Notes under the pieces: model-generated
The model's input: only the letters and a program-made list of their open reading frames with translations
Told to the model about the DNA's origin: nothing
Databases searched by the model: none
Shown: in pieces, positions 1-10,739 of the stretch
Layout: each line of letters opens with the position of its first letter
Position numbering within the stretch: position 1 is the stretch's first letter
Source: Pelargonium tetragonum
Taxonomy: Eukaryota; Streptophyta; Magnoliopsida; Geraniales; Geraniaceae
Direction: 5' to 3'
DNA length: 50,614 bases
Assembly (NCBI GenBank): GCA_036897445.1
Contig: JAYMTL010000137.1
Coordinates: 1-50,614, forward strand
Program-made: the position numbers and the translations under genes

Positions 1-250
1 GGCAATACTAGGTTCAACTCCTAACATATACTATAAGAGAGCCCCTCCTATTTATACTACAATTAAGAAACTATCTATTACCATCTAATAAATACGAATA
101 CAATATAACTAGCTACAATAAGACAGTAGCTCCATCTCATACATTCTCTATTATATATATATATAACTCCTCTATCTAACTAACTTCAAAGAAAAGAAGT
201 AAGAATCTAAATCAAACAAATAAATCAAGGTTATAAGAAAACAAGAGAAC
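1..250 (+). repeat. TA-rich block with strong C-over-G skew
   Basis: Bases 1-180 hold 41 C and 13 G by hand count, unlike the roughly balanced DNA around it. The block is full of CTA, ACTA and TAAC words and includes an alternating TA run near 153-166. It sits directly before the LTR-like fragment starting at 258. Similar C-skewed blocks lie next to other copies of that fragment (32090-32360, 32920-33110, 40990-41170, 50180-50420). I infer that it is part of the same repeat, probably a terminal or untranslated region rather than coding DNA. One-strand loss of G could reflect RIP acting on TpG, but that is inference. Confidence 0.5.
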
Positions 251-257
251 AAGTGGG

Positions 258-420
258 TGTTATAGTGCGCTCATGTATGTATTCTAATTACTACATATAT
301 TCTCCCTCCCTCAGCTTGAAGGCTTCAGTCGGTAAGAATCTTTCCCAATCTCTCTAAGCATGTATTCTCTCTGGCGATAAACACATAACACACCGAGGAA
401 TTCTGAGACTTAACTACCCC
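258..420 (+). mobile_element. LTR-like fragment, copy L1
   Basis: Begins TGTTATAG at 258, then GTATGTATTCTAATTACT at 275-292, CAGTCGGT at 326-333 and GATAAACACA from 376, followed by ACACCGAGGAATT. Copy L4 near 31924 repeats these blocks in the same order. The spacing from CAGTCGGT to GATAAACACA is exactly 50 bases in both, and L4 also continues into CGAGGTATT. The TGT start fits LTR retrotransposon ends, and blocks of this type are what I would expect in fungal Copia-like LTRs, but I cannot confirm the family. It is an old, mutated fossil with no recognisable partner LTR in place. Confidence 0.5.
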
Positions 421-3400
421 GCACTCTATATAGTTTTAAAAGGTTACGGATTTCCTAGTTTTATATGTGCAAGTTATATACCAGTTTCGCGGTTTCCTTA
501 AGTAAATAGACTGAACGCTCCGTCCTGTACTTACTTTGAAAAATACCAAGATCAATCTATTACGTACTTATTTATTAACTATAATTAGAAATTTATAATG
601 AATAGAAAATCACTATAGAATACTAAAGGAATACTTACTTCTATAACCTTCACTACACTAAAACTAAAAGATATAAAAAAGGGATCCTATTTACTAAAGG
701 GCACCCTTGCAGCTTTGGAAGATTTAAAATCACTTAGATAAAGAAATAAGTTCAGCTATGAGAAAGACAGTAAAAAGTACACAGTAAATTAGCTATCAAT
801 TATCTCCCAAGTTAAGACTCTAGAATTCGTATGTTAGGAACCGGATAGAATAAAGGGTATCCTTAGGTTCAAAACCTATTTTAAGGTTAGAGCTAAACTC
901 AAATCTCTTATACGCGAGATTTTAAATATCAGGATCCCAGTACTACTCAAAGGGGGAATTGTAGTCCCAAGTCTTTATTTTACTGTAGGGGGTAGTACAC
1001 GATTCGTTTTTCTTTTCTGGGTCCCCTAAAAGTTAGTGGTTGACACAAAGAATAGTTAGCGGCTCTTTTCGTTTTAAGACCAGGATCCTAAATATAGATG
1101 GTGTAGATTTTTCTTTTAAATTAGAAAAGAGACTACTTAAGAACGGGAACACTGACTATTTCACCGTAGCTTCGTTATATAAAGTCAAAAGGCTTCTATA
1201 TTCTATAGAAATTGAATTACATCTTTATTCTTTTACTTAGTGTAATAACAAAGTGGAATAAAAAGAATTCAGTGGAGGGGCTCGCGGGTATACCCGTAAT
1301 ATTATCTGCCAATCTAAATAAATATAGGGGTCTCTTCTAAGCCATTATATAGGTTTGCTTAACATGAAGAATAAGAAGAACTTCTCAAAAGGCATGTGAA
1401 AGCTCTAGACCTTACTTTACAGACTACAAAAAACTTTGCGTCTCGTGTGACATTACCTCTTAATATCTTAATAAAAAGTCAATTTTAAGTAGTAATCCCT
1501 ATAGAAGTTCCTATTCCTATATAGATTTAATAATGTTAAAAAAGGGTTTCGAAAGTTATGATCCTGCCCAAGGAAACCCCTTCAAATTAATTTATCTTAC
1601 TGAGTCTTCCCTTATTATAGCCGCATAAATTAAAGTTTGAATTGCTACTAGAGGGTGCCCTACGGCACAAGGCTCCTTGAAGGTTTTACTACTGGGTAAA
1701 GTTTTTCGACAGAACTATTACAAATCCTATAGACTTTGAGTCCTTTTTGTTGAAATACAAGATTATCCTATCCGCCCTAACAAAACCTTTCCTGAATTTC
1801 TAAATTTTAGAATGGATAGGGCAAGGTTTACTTTAGACGAGCTAGTATTTTTCCAGTAAGGGTCCACAAGTATAAGGCCGGTATTAGGTTTTTCACGACT
1901 ACGGTAAAGTACTTTTAGCCGGGGATACCTGGGTCAATCTTTCTGCTAAAGGAAGAATTCCTACCCGGGGCGTTTTAGTTACACTACAAAACAATGAAAA
2001 AGTTAAGTTTATATATAATCCCGAGAAGCCCATATTCTATTAGATTTACTTGTTAAAGTACTGAATGGTAATTATTCTTCTTCTTCCCTTAGCGGCTCTT
2101 TTGTAGCAGAATGATTTTTGAAAGAAAGAGGTCTAAAAAGGATCGCTTTAACTTCAACTAATAAAATAAGATTCGAAAAGAGACCCAATCCCAGATGCAA
2201 AAAACTCCATCAGTAAAAACACAGAGGCTAAACGAATGTTAACTCCAACAACAAAATCTAAATCTCGGATCAAGCCTTACAAAAATTGTGGGTATAGCTA
2301 AGTTAAGTAAGATCTAACAAATTTACACGGGCATATACTCGCAAATTCTACATTCAGTTTTATCTGTTAGCAAGATAAGAGCTAGTTTATGCTATTTTAC
2401 AAAGTCAAAAGTACAAGAAAGCCTTTTAGAGACTCTGTTCTAACTCGTCAAACGCAGCGAATAGCTTTTCAAATCCTCTTTTATAGTGAAGTTAGTGAAG
2501 TACACAGTTGTATACGAGTGTGCGGTATCCTTGTAATTAATAAGAAAGAGAAGTCACTTAATACAACGGTTGGGTAAGAGGGATATTGCTCTAATTTTCT
2601 ATATCTAAATAGCTGTAAAAAGGATCACACAAAGGTTTATAGTCCAAGCCGAGCCCTTTTTAAAATTTCTAATAAGTGAAATTTGATTGAACGGGGAAAC
2701 TCCAAGGGTTCGCAAGCATAACAGATTTAAAACGGAAGACTCTCTAACTTGCTGGTATTGAGCTTTCTGTGTACCTAAAACGAGAATATAAAACTTAACC
2801 TAGAATTTTTCCCTATCCATAAGCCTATAAGCGAATAACAAAAGCTAACTCTAGATGCTTTACACAAGGAGTTTAGGTCTGTTATAGCAAAAAGAAAGTT
2901 ATAGTATATCCTGTTACTTAACAAGAATCCAAGCGCAACCCCCTTTAGTAATAGAAGATTGCCTATATAATAGGATCCTTGTCGCATTGGCAAAAAGAAA
3001 AACGAAAACTTTGTCTACTTACTTTTAAGCGTCTAAAAGGAACTCCTACTATAAGAAACCCCTTTAGGAGACTTACTGTATCCCTTATTCTACACAAGTG
3101 TATATTAAATTCAAAACTTATTCTCTTTTCTAGGGCCTTTTCTAAATAACTAACTAGGAGGGTTTCCAAAAAAGGGGGAAATAAATAATTAATAATTGCA
3201 TGAAAAAGCCTTTTAGAGAAAATCCTCGAGGGGTAACCCAAACTTCGATATGAGCAAAAATTTCGACTTTAGCTTTGTTTGATTTGATCTAGATTCTTTT
3301 TATCATTAACTTCTAAACGTAGGTAATAAAATCCCAAATTTTGGAGCCTTTTCTGTAGGTTCCTACGGAAGTAATAAAAATTCCTTTTCATTTTAGCGCC

Positions 3401-4824
3401 CCTATTTCCCTAGTTTATAAATCTTTCCTTTTCTATTTTCACGTTCAAGGTAATTTTTTAGAGGGAAAGTCAAATCTAAGAGCCCCCTGAAATTTAGGCA
3501 CTCCAGGGTATATATATTTCGCAGCTTTCTTATTCTGGATTCTGAGGCGTAAATACTTTAGCTCTTTAAAAGTAGGGATTTTCTACATTCACATACATAT
3601 AGCTTTAAAAGGTAAAAGTGCAGTTACCAAGGAGGATTCTACTAATTAGAAAGATAATAAAGGATAAATCTAAGGGTTTTAGATTTTAGTGCAGTCTATA
3701 CAAGAAAAGCGGCCTCTTTTTTTATGTAAAACTAAGACTTATTTTTAAGGCTAAAGCTTGTCAATACAAAAATCGGGTGTCAGAATTTTCTTTTTCAAGG
3801 AGCTTTATAATGATTCCAAAGATGAGATGCATAAACCCAGTGATTGCCACTTGCTCAATTCACAAAAGAGTTGAGACCTTTTCAAAAAAACGAGTGAGGA
3901 GGGAGAGCTTTTTTCCAGTTTCATGTTATTAAATAAACTTTTTATTGGCAGGCTATATTTTATTACAAGTAGCAAGGTGCATGACTTCTAGGGATCCCCC
4001 TCTATATAGATAGCGCTTAAATTTGATAAGCAACACTTAAGTTAAGAGTTTAATTAAAGACAATAAAATGATGCGAATAACAGCCCAATTCCTATAAAGG
4101 CCGGATTTCGACATGCTATATGGATCCCTGTTAAGAATATAAGATTGCAATCGAACTCAAGTCTCCTTTACCTATAGTAAAGTTATACTCTTTCTAAAAG
4201 ACTCAACTCAATAATAGACCCCTAGCTGTGTTTAGTTTTCCTTGTACTTGGTAAATAGAGTGGAAAATCGGGCGCATTGGTATGTATATAGGAAAAATCC
4301 GATAATGGATAAAGACCCCAGTTTGGTATCTCAATAAGCTTTTTTTAGCATATTAACTTGTGTGGAAACTCTAGACCCCAGAGAATTTTTATTCAAAAGA
4401 TGCTCTTCTTTAATATTTATTTAAAAAAAGTCTTATAGGAAGCTTAACTTTTTGCTTTTTATACAAAATCCTATTACTGCGAAATTGACCCTTTAACTTA
4501 CTGCCTATACCCGGAAGACTCTCCTGTGTAAACCTGAATAGAAGATCCAGTGCCTTAGATTATTAGAAAAATGACTTGTGGTAGGTAAATTTCCTGCTTG
4601 TTACACAATCAAAGTTTTACTTGAAGTTATCTTTTATTCTGATAAGTGTTTCTTAGAACTTAGATATATAATCCCAAGTTAGTTGTCGTTGTCTAGATTT
4701 ATTAGAATTTTAAGCCATTGAAAAAGGTTTTAGCTTTTAAGCAGAACTTGCGGAATCGAGACGATATTAACTTTAAAGCTACCCTTCTACATAGAACTTG
4801 TTTTATCTCATTACTTAATGTTTA
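421..4824. other. Gene-free AT-rich DNA
   Basis: No gene seen. The sequence is TA-rich and stop-dense in all frames. Open frames at 1040-1240 (+), 2389-2577 (+), 2775-2993 (-) and 2963-3241 (-) are no longer than chance allows and have no domain I recognise. Six GGATCC sites fall here or just before 4200 (682, 932, 1083, 2973, 3992, 4122), part of a window-wide excess. The texture suggests repeats mutated beyond recognition. Confidence 0.75.
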
Positions 4825-4962
4825 ATGCTTCCAAATACACCCAACAATACAAATAAGACAACCACTTCCTTACCCGGCTTTACGCGGCATGAATCCTCTG
4901 CCTGGGTGACTTTTCTCCCTTCTCAAACTACAAGAAACCAAGCGCTTGCTGTCGGATCTTGA
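4825..4962 (+). pseudogene. Short open frame, Asn/Thr-rich N-terminus
   Basis: An ATG at 4825 opens a 45-codon frame ending at the TGA at 4960. It starts with an Asn/Thr/Pro-rich stretch and continues through FTRHESSAWVTFLPSQTTR. GC is near 47% here (28 of 60 bases on the line from 4921), well above the surroundings. A second, overlapping frame runs from 4910 to 5122. The two together suggest the front of a decayed gene. Function is not recognised: a polar, low-complexity start would suit a structural protein of a retroelement, or a host protein fragment. No promoter or terminator was identified. Confidence 0.35.
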
Positions 4963-5122
4963 AGTCTCTTCCCTCTCTTCAGCCGCTCAGGACTATTGGG
5001 AATCAGAACTCAGGGGACTTGATCTCAGAGTCTTTACAGGAGAAATAGAGGAAGATAACAACGGTACATTAACAAATCAAACCCTTTATGAGGTCTCTTG
5101 CTTTGAAGGAAATGCTTCCTAT
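4910..5122 (+). pseudogene. Open coding-like frame without ATG
   Basis: Seventy-one codons are open between stops. The composition is convincingly protein-like: Leu/Ser/Glu-rich, with words such as DLEVSSLSSAAQDYWESEL and LDLRVFTGEIEEDNNGTL. There is no start codon in this frame, so it is probably an interior piece of a broken gene beginning near 4825. It matches no family I can name. It stands out from the neighbouring DNA by GC content and by the lack of TAA/TAG words, so it is either a recent insertion or a segment that escaped RIP. Confidence 0.4.
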
Positions 5123-5214
5123 TAGGGATTTCTAGCTTCTCTTGCTTGGGTTTCCTAGCTCTCTTTTTCACTCCCTTAGCTTTCACATTCCCAATCTTCC
5201 TATGAGCGCCCTAA

Positions 5215-5547
5215 CCTATAGTCTTCCTTGACCTAGCGCACCCATCCAATGCATTGGTGTGCCCCTCCTTTCTTGCTCAAAGCCTTTGCCAAGAAGCGAT
5301 TCCTCAGAGACCCTACTCCTCTTTTTGCACCCCTGTCTCTACAAGCGGTCCTGGATCCCTCCGCACTCTACGGAACTCATGTCAGATCCCTTCTTATAGC
5401 GGACACTGTCTCGTCCACTCCTCCCCAAAAAAGAGGAAAGAGCCTCACCCTCATTCTACTCCGGACGCTAATCTCACTCATAAGAAGAAGAGAAAAAAAG
5501 AAGAAACACACAAAAGGGCACTCCTTTCTTATCTTATAACTGCTTAG
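5215..5547 (+). pseudogene. GC-rich coding-like region with basic tail
   Basis: Two overlapping frames stay open at once. One spans 5215-5544 (110 codons, no ATG). The other runs from an ATG at 5249 to 5539 (96 codons). GC is about 52% on the line from 5281. The ATG frame contains LQAVLDPSALYGTHVRSLL. The other ends in a Lys/Arg-rich stretch (KKKRKKEETHK) that resembles a nuclear localisation signal. With 4825-5122 it forms a 720-base island that looks like one gene in early decay. Family unknown: a retroelement structural gene and a host gene fragment are both possible. Confidence 0.4.
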
Positions 5548-5599
5548 ACTAAAAGTACTTTTTTTACATTCTCAAAAAAAGATAACAAATAAGGAATCT

Positions 5600-6480
5600 A
5601 AACAATACTAAAGTTACTATCCAGAATGCCTTTTATCCTGGATGTTTATGGGTCTCTTAATGGGCCTTTAAAAGCTTTTAGAGTCATTCCTTTTTTTATT
5701 TATTATTTAACCTAGCTAGTGAATATAGGGATTCCCTCCGTAGTTGCAGCCTATTGTACTTTGAGTAATAGACAGTCTTAGATAGTAATAGGTATAGGTT
5801 GTATTCTTATTAATTAATGGCAAACTTCCTCTTTCTTATATTTATTTGCAGCTGTAATGCTACTCCGTATCTATAAATTTTAATAACTTTCTTAGGAAAT
5901 AGAAACCTCTAAGTCCTTGTAGCCTTACTCTCTTTAGAGCTGTCTTATTAGCCTCACTCTTTCGGGATAATTCTTAGCAGGTGTACTCTTCTAAGTCATA
6001 CCTAGTTTCTTATGAGCACTTATACTCTTACCTGTAACTGTCTTCATACTAGCTAAACTCGGATTCTGTATCTTACTCCTATTCATATTCAGAACTTGTT
6101 TCTTAATACCCCCCTACCCAAGTCTTCCCCGTAGCCTAACCTTGTATCCATATCTTTTTAACAACTAGAGTACTCCTCTGTACCTTACTATCTCTGGATG
6201 ACAGCTATACCTTTCTTAATTGCATTACCTCTAATTATACTCTTCTACGACTTTTTTTAGTAATTTAGTAAGGTTCTCAAGGGCTTTACCCTTCTTAGTA
6301 GTCTTTATAATAGCTACTTTAATGTGCCCTATACCTATATTCTAAGTCTTAGCAGTACCTGCCTTAGAACCCTGGAATTTTTATGGTACTCCCCATCTCT
6401 TTAGAAGTATAGGTGGTAGTTTCCTTTTTAATAGTTTATATATAAAGTAAGGACTTTTGGGCGGGTTTCATAAGAGCCCT
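5600..6480 (-). pseudogene. Decayed coding-like region, minus strand
   Basis: Read on the minus strand, this stretch gives long runs of plausible protein sequence interrupted many times (more than ten breaks). Words seen include KKGKALENLTKLLKKVV near 6270-6330, KKLG near 6003-6012 and AKNYPERVRLIRQL around 5960. The plus strand of the same region is T/C-rich and gives nothing similar. The words KKLG and GNAIK recur in the minus-strand regions at 17760-17990 and 26500-26850 or near 27341-28220, so these look like copies of one repeated gene. I do not recognise the protein. It is lysine-rich and could be nucleic-acid binding. Treated as a mobile-element fossil. Confidence 0.4.
6214..6233 (+). 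repeat. Conserved word, copy 1 of 5
   Basis: TCTTAATTGCATTACCTCTA. Its exact reverse complement lies at 6573-6592, and the same 20 bases recur at 28201-28220. In one minus-strand frame the reverse complement reads RGNAIK. The word keeps its TpG and CpA steps although the DNA around it appears RIP-mutated. Confidence 0.8.
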
Positions 6481-6499
6481 AAACTAAAACCTTTTAGAA

Positions 6500-6660
6500 A
6501 GGAAAGGTACAGGCTGGAATAAGAGGGGTCTAGCCCGTGGGAAAGTAAAGGTAGAGAAAGTGAGATTAAAGCTAGAGGTAATGCAATTAAGAGTTCTGGT
6601 CTAGTTATAATGAGGTAAACAAGGAATTGAGTAACAAGAGCGGGTCTATAGAAAGTCTAT
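6500..6660 (+). pseudogene. Decayed coding-like fragment, plus strand
   Basis: On the plus strand this A/G-rich stretch has a short open, protein-like frame with ARGNAIKSSGLVIMR around 6570-6615, where the GNAIK word lies. The bases after the word resemble those following the copy on the minus strand at 6214 (both continue with GGT, a TAG and similar steps), so the two are probably diverged copies facing each other. The fragment is too short and broken to name. Some other frames here are also open for a few tens of codons, so frame choice rests on the shared word. Confidence 0.3.
6573..6592 (-). repeat. Conserved word, copy 2 of 5
   Basis: Exact reverse complement of 6214-6233, giving a 20-base perfect inverted repeat that brackets 379 bases. 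No matching target-site duplication is visible at the edges, so I do not call it a MITE. Confidence 0.8.
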
Positions 6661-9180
6661 TACTGCCAATGTAACTAATATAAGCAATCCAAAATTATCT
6701 TAGGAAATCTTGTGTTCCTTTGTTTCAAATCTCTAAAGTAAATAAATTAAGTAGCTAAGCTAATAAATTGAGTAAAAATAAAGAAGGTTAAATCCAGTGC
6801 AGGGTATATCATGTAAGGGACACTCATAAGTAATAAGTAAGCAAGGAGCTTTTTCCCTATCCATTTATATTATAAGAAAGGAATTTCCTTTGGTTAAAAC
6901 CCGGGATTGCAGCTTCTGCTAACTTTTTATTTCATTTCTATCCTATAAAGGTTTGTTTTTATAAAGCGAAGACTAAGGCAATTTCAGGTATTGCTTTGTT
7001 TGGCAGAATTCTAGAATGATTGACTTCTTCCCCATATTTTTGGAGAGCACTCTCTCTAGTTGTAGTAAAGATACTAGCAAACCATCCAAATAGGAGGGCC
7101 TCTCTCTCCTTATGTTTAGATTCAATTTTTTATAAAGTAAAATTATGAAACGAGTATCGAAAAGTTAATAGGAAGTCTAATTAAAGAGAACCTGGGTAAT
7201 AAAGAACGGAAAGGTACTTATTAGTAGTCAGATGGCCTCTAAAAGGGGGCGCAAGACCCACTTTTCTGAATTCCTGAGTTAGAGAAAAAGAAATTTCTTT
7301 TCTTTAATAGGATTTCAGATACTGAAAGTCGCTTAAAAGCTTTTGTTTATTCGTTATTTATAGTAATAGTGTAAGGAAAACTCTGCTTTTTACTAGCGCA
7401 ACATTGACCTAAGGTTCCTCTATAAATTAGAAAGCTCATACAGGATTTCACTTTTACCATATTTCACTCTCTGCTCTACTTATCCGATTCTGGGAGCTTC
7501 GAAGTGTACCGGTTTAACTTGCGCCTAAGGTTTATAACTTGTTTATTCTCTCCTACTATTCTACTGTTGAGTATATTTACAGGGCACTTTCTAGCAGTCG
7601 GGTACGACCACCCCTTCACCTTACTGGGATACTGGGGTCTTGCTACTTATTACTTCAACAAATAAAGTGTATTTTAGTATGCAGCCTTAGCTTGTAAGAG
7701 TTTTTTTACTAATAAAGGGTACCGGTCCTAGCTTTCCTTGTCCTTACAAACACAAGAATATACTTTTAAGAGTCCTGGGTTGGTTTCTCCTGTACATGCT
7801 TGTTCCTTAGAGCCTTCTACAGTCATTTTTTTAGGGATCTCGTGTAGCATTTCGGGGATTACTATGAGTTCTATTTACTGGAGAGCCCTGCTCAACAGGA
7901 ATTTTTGTTTTTTGTAATATATCTGGGCAGGGGGACCTCCTTAATAATACAGGAGAATCCACTTCTTCTGGGGTCTTTTTTCAGAGTAGGTTCTGGGTTT
8001 CCCTGTAAAGTAAGCTTTTGTCTACTCCAACTAAAGATTTTTCTGCTTTAGAATTAGAGCAAGAACCTGCAATATCGATTAGTACTAAACTCTACTAAAC
8101 TAAATAGAGTTTTATACTTTTTGAAAGCTGCTTTAAGGTATAACAGGAGTAAAACGAAAATAGAAGTGCTGGATTAGACTAGGCCTGTGGTTATACCAAA
8201 ACCTTGTAAACCCTAAGGAATTTGAGAAGTTTTCTATCTATAGGCCATAGGAAGGCTTCCAGGAATAAAGTTAAGAAAAGTCTATAAAAAAGAATTTGAG
8301 TCCCGGATATTAAGTATTACGAGTTTCCTTAGCCCCAAGGTTGGATCTTAGCCCTATATGAGCGTAATTATTCCGTTAGGGGCTTTTGCCAAAGTCTTTT
8401 CTATTTTTTACTGTTAATTCTCGCTTTTAGGATCACAGGACACTCTATATCCGCGGGGTATATTAATACACAATAGGGTTTGCTATTTCTAAAGGATAGG
8501 CTTTTTCATTTTCATATGGTAGTGTTAAAGTTTCCATAAGTTCCTCCTTAAAGGTCCTCGTTTTTGCACGACTTTATATACTATATGTTCTGGTTAGGTT
8601 TTCTTTTTAGGCATTGGACCAAGAAGGGCAGTAAACCTCCTTTTTTAGAATAAGATATAACATAAAGAGTTTAGGGAAGTGTCTCAAAGAGACAATATTT
8701 ACAAGTTTTTTCTTAAGATTAATCTACATTGCATATGACTTAATAAAAAGGGTGCTCTAGGCTAGAACTAAGGCAACACAAAAAAAGACTATAACGTTTC
8801 TACTCTTGTATTATTATATCCAATCTAAAAAAGGTACGCTTTAATTATTGAAAAGATACTCTAACTCTATATTCCGCTTGCACTCATTTATAAAGAAACA
8901 ACTATTATACTGTTATATGAATAGCTTTTCTTTATCTAAGTAATTATTTACTGTTACAAAAAGGAACTGAATCTTATCTCTGGGCTAATGAATTCATTTC
9001 AAAACTTAAGAAGAAAATCAAGCTTTTTTAAAGTTAAAGGCTACGCAGGTGGTATTGAGAATGAGAATATGAGAATAGCGGTTCTATTTCCGTTATAAAT
9101 TACAGGGGCTTAAAGCTAAAAGGGCTTCCGGTAAATAAACAGATCTGGCTATAATCCTAGTTAAAGTAAACAGGGGATAC
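6661..9180. other. Gene-free AT-rich DNA
   Basis: No gene, RNA or repeat could be supported. The frames are dense in stops. A CAGTCGGG word at 7595 recalls the LTR-like family but has no other family block at the expected spacing. The stretch GAGAATGAGAATATGAGAAT near 9058-9077 is a short imperfect tandem run. Confidence 0.7.
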
Positions 9181-9802
9181 CCGTTACAGAAAGACGCAAA
9201 CAAGGCCTACACTTGTAGGCAAGCGTTAGCTTGAGTAGTCCTTAGCTAGCAGTCAAAGAAGTAGGTTAATGCGAGTGCAGCTATGAAGTACTCTCTAGTC
9301 GAGATACCAGTTCCGATAGTGCAGTTGGAATGCTTTGTCGAAGGATGGATAGCGCAGTAGCTGATAGCAGTAAAGCCAAGGGAATTGTAGCTGAATAACA
9401 TAAAATTCTCTTCTTCTTTGAAAGCTGTCTTTAACATTAGGAAGATAGTTGAATTCTGCCGTAAGGTAACTTCTTACTTATTCCTAAATGGGAAAGAAGG
9501 CAGTCGAGTGCAGATAGCTATCAATTCCTAATGCAGCTAATGAATGGCTTTGGTAAAGGAGATAACAGATAATGGAAGGAATTCCAGGAGCGGAAGCCAG
9601 TCCAAGTGCAGCTAATGGATTTAGGAGATTGACTTTGGTTCTTGGCAGCTAATATAGTTGGATTTATAGTTTCCAGTTTGATAGGAGTTGCTTGTTCTGT
9701 GTCAGGTTTGGGATCTGTTCTTGGAGCTTGTTCAGGTTTCTTTGACTTCAGTCTAGGTTTGGTAAGGATGAATTGGTACAAGAAGAATGTCCTAATGTCC
9801 AC
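9181..9802 (-). pseudogene. Second coding-like island, strand uncertain
   Basis: This island has visibly higher GC and fewer stops than its flanks. On the minus strand a frame from 9802 to 9521 (93 codons, ATG start) is rich in Lys, Pro, Gln, Thr and Glu, like a disordered linker. Another minus-strand frame carries LAALG twice and long protein-like runs, and 9437-9246 is also open (63 codons). One plus-strand frame has protein-like stretches as well (VEIPVPIVQLECFVEGW near 9290-9340), so the true strand is not certain. The word GCAGCTAAT occurs at 9533, 9608 and 9645, which is why Ala/Leu pairs recur. No family recognised. It is broken in every frame. Confidence 0.35.
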
Positions 9803-10739
9803 TCACAGGGATTTCAAGTAGGAATTGTTAGCTCAACAAGGTCAAATGCCGATGTGGACCAATTCGCAAAGCTGGTTATTCCTTTAGTTTAGAACAGGAT
9901 AATTAGTACACTAAGAAAACTAAATAGCCTCAATTGACAGGTTAAAATAATGAGAGCCCAAGGGTTCTAATCTGGAATTGAATTTGAGTGCCCTTTCTTT
10001 CAATTAGATAATTAGAGCCTTTCGTCCCATTAGTGTAGTGGATTCCTTTCTTTCTTTGAATTTAGAGATTCAAGTAGTTCAAACAATTGGAATTGTGAAG
10101 TATGTCCTCAGTTCGCATTCAATTTGTATGGAATCGGTTCTATTTAGTTTAGTAAATGCTTTTCAGTTGTCTTAATTCCTATTAAGAGAGACGCCAACTC
10201 TTGATAAGAATGGAATAAGAAGTTCTCAGTGTCTATAATCCGTCCCTCAACATTATTTGAATGAGAAATTCCTGTAAGAGCTTCCCCGACCGCACTCGGG
10301 TGGTTGTACGTTTAAGGATTTTAGGGCCCTTTTGAGCGAGATACTATAGGAATAGGTCTTTGTCTTCCGTTGTAGCTAATGTCTCTTCTTTCTTTTTTTT
10401 ATTTCGACGGCAACTCTAGGAAGGAATTCCCTTTTTTTTATCTTAAGCTTGCATTCAGGGATTTTACGAGGAGTATCTTGTAACTTATGAAAAAGCAGTA
10501 TTAAAGACTGAAGTAGAAATACAGACGTGTAGTATACCCGATGCCTAAATACAGAACCCAGGAATTCGTTAGTGATGAACTAGACCAGATTCGAACCTTA
10601 AGTTTTCCAGTCAATTAGGGCGTCGCTTTACTTTCCAAGAGCCTTTTGACTTTTTAATAGAGAGTCCTCAGACTTGTATGATGTAGGAAGAACAGAACAA
10701 AACGCTTTCTACTTAAGTGATTTTATAATATTCGCAAGT
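9803..10739. other. Intermediate-GC DNA, no gene
   Basis: This looks slightly less AT-rich than the DNA further right. Words such as GGAATTG and AATTGAATTTGAG recur loosely, but no frame stays open. A tRNA-like A-box TTAGTGTAGTGG near 10031 lacks a foldable remainder. The stretch may be an extension of the island at 9181-9802 that has decayed further. Confidence 0.55.

Noticed and set aside
153-166. Alternating TA runs (also near 24139 and 49838)
   Set aside because: Ordinary low-complexity sequence in AT-rich DNA.
2963-3241. 92-codon minus-strand frame
   Set aside because: No domain, background composition, no ribosome-start context or neighbouring gene.
7590-7605. CAGTCGGG word resembling the LTR-like family
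   Set aside because: Single short word without the start block or GATAAAC block at the family's spacing.
10025-10100. tRNA-like A-box TTAGTGTAGTGG with partly pairing ends
   Set aside because: The apparent acceptor pairing would leave no room for a T-stem, so it cannot fold as a tRNA.
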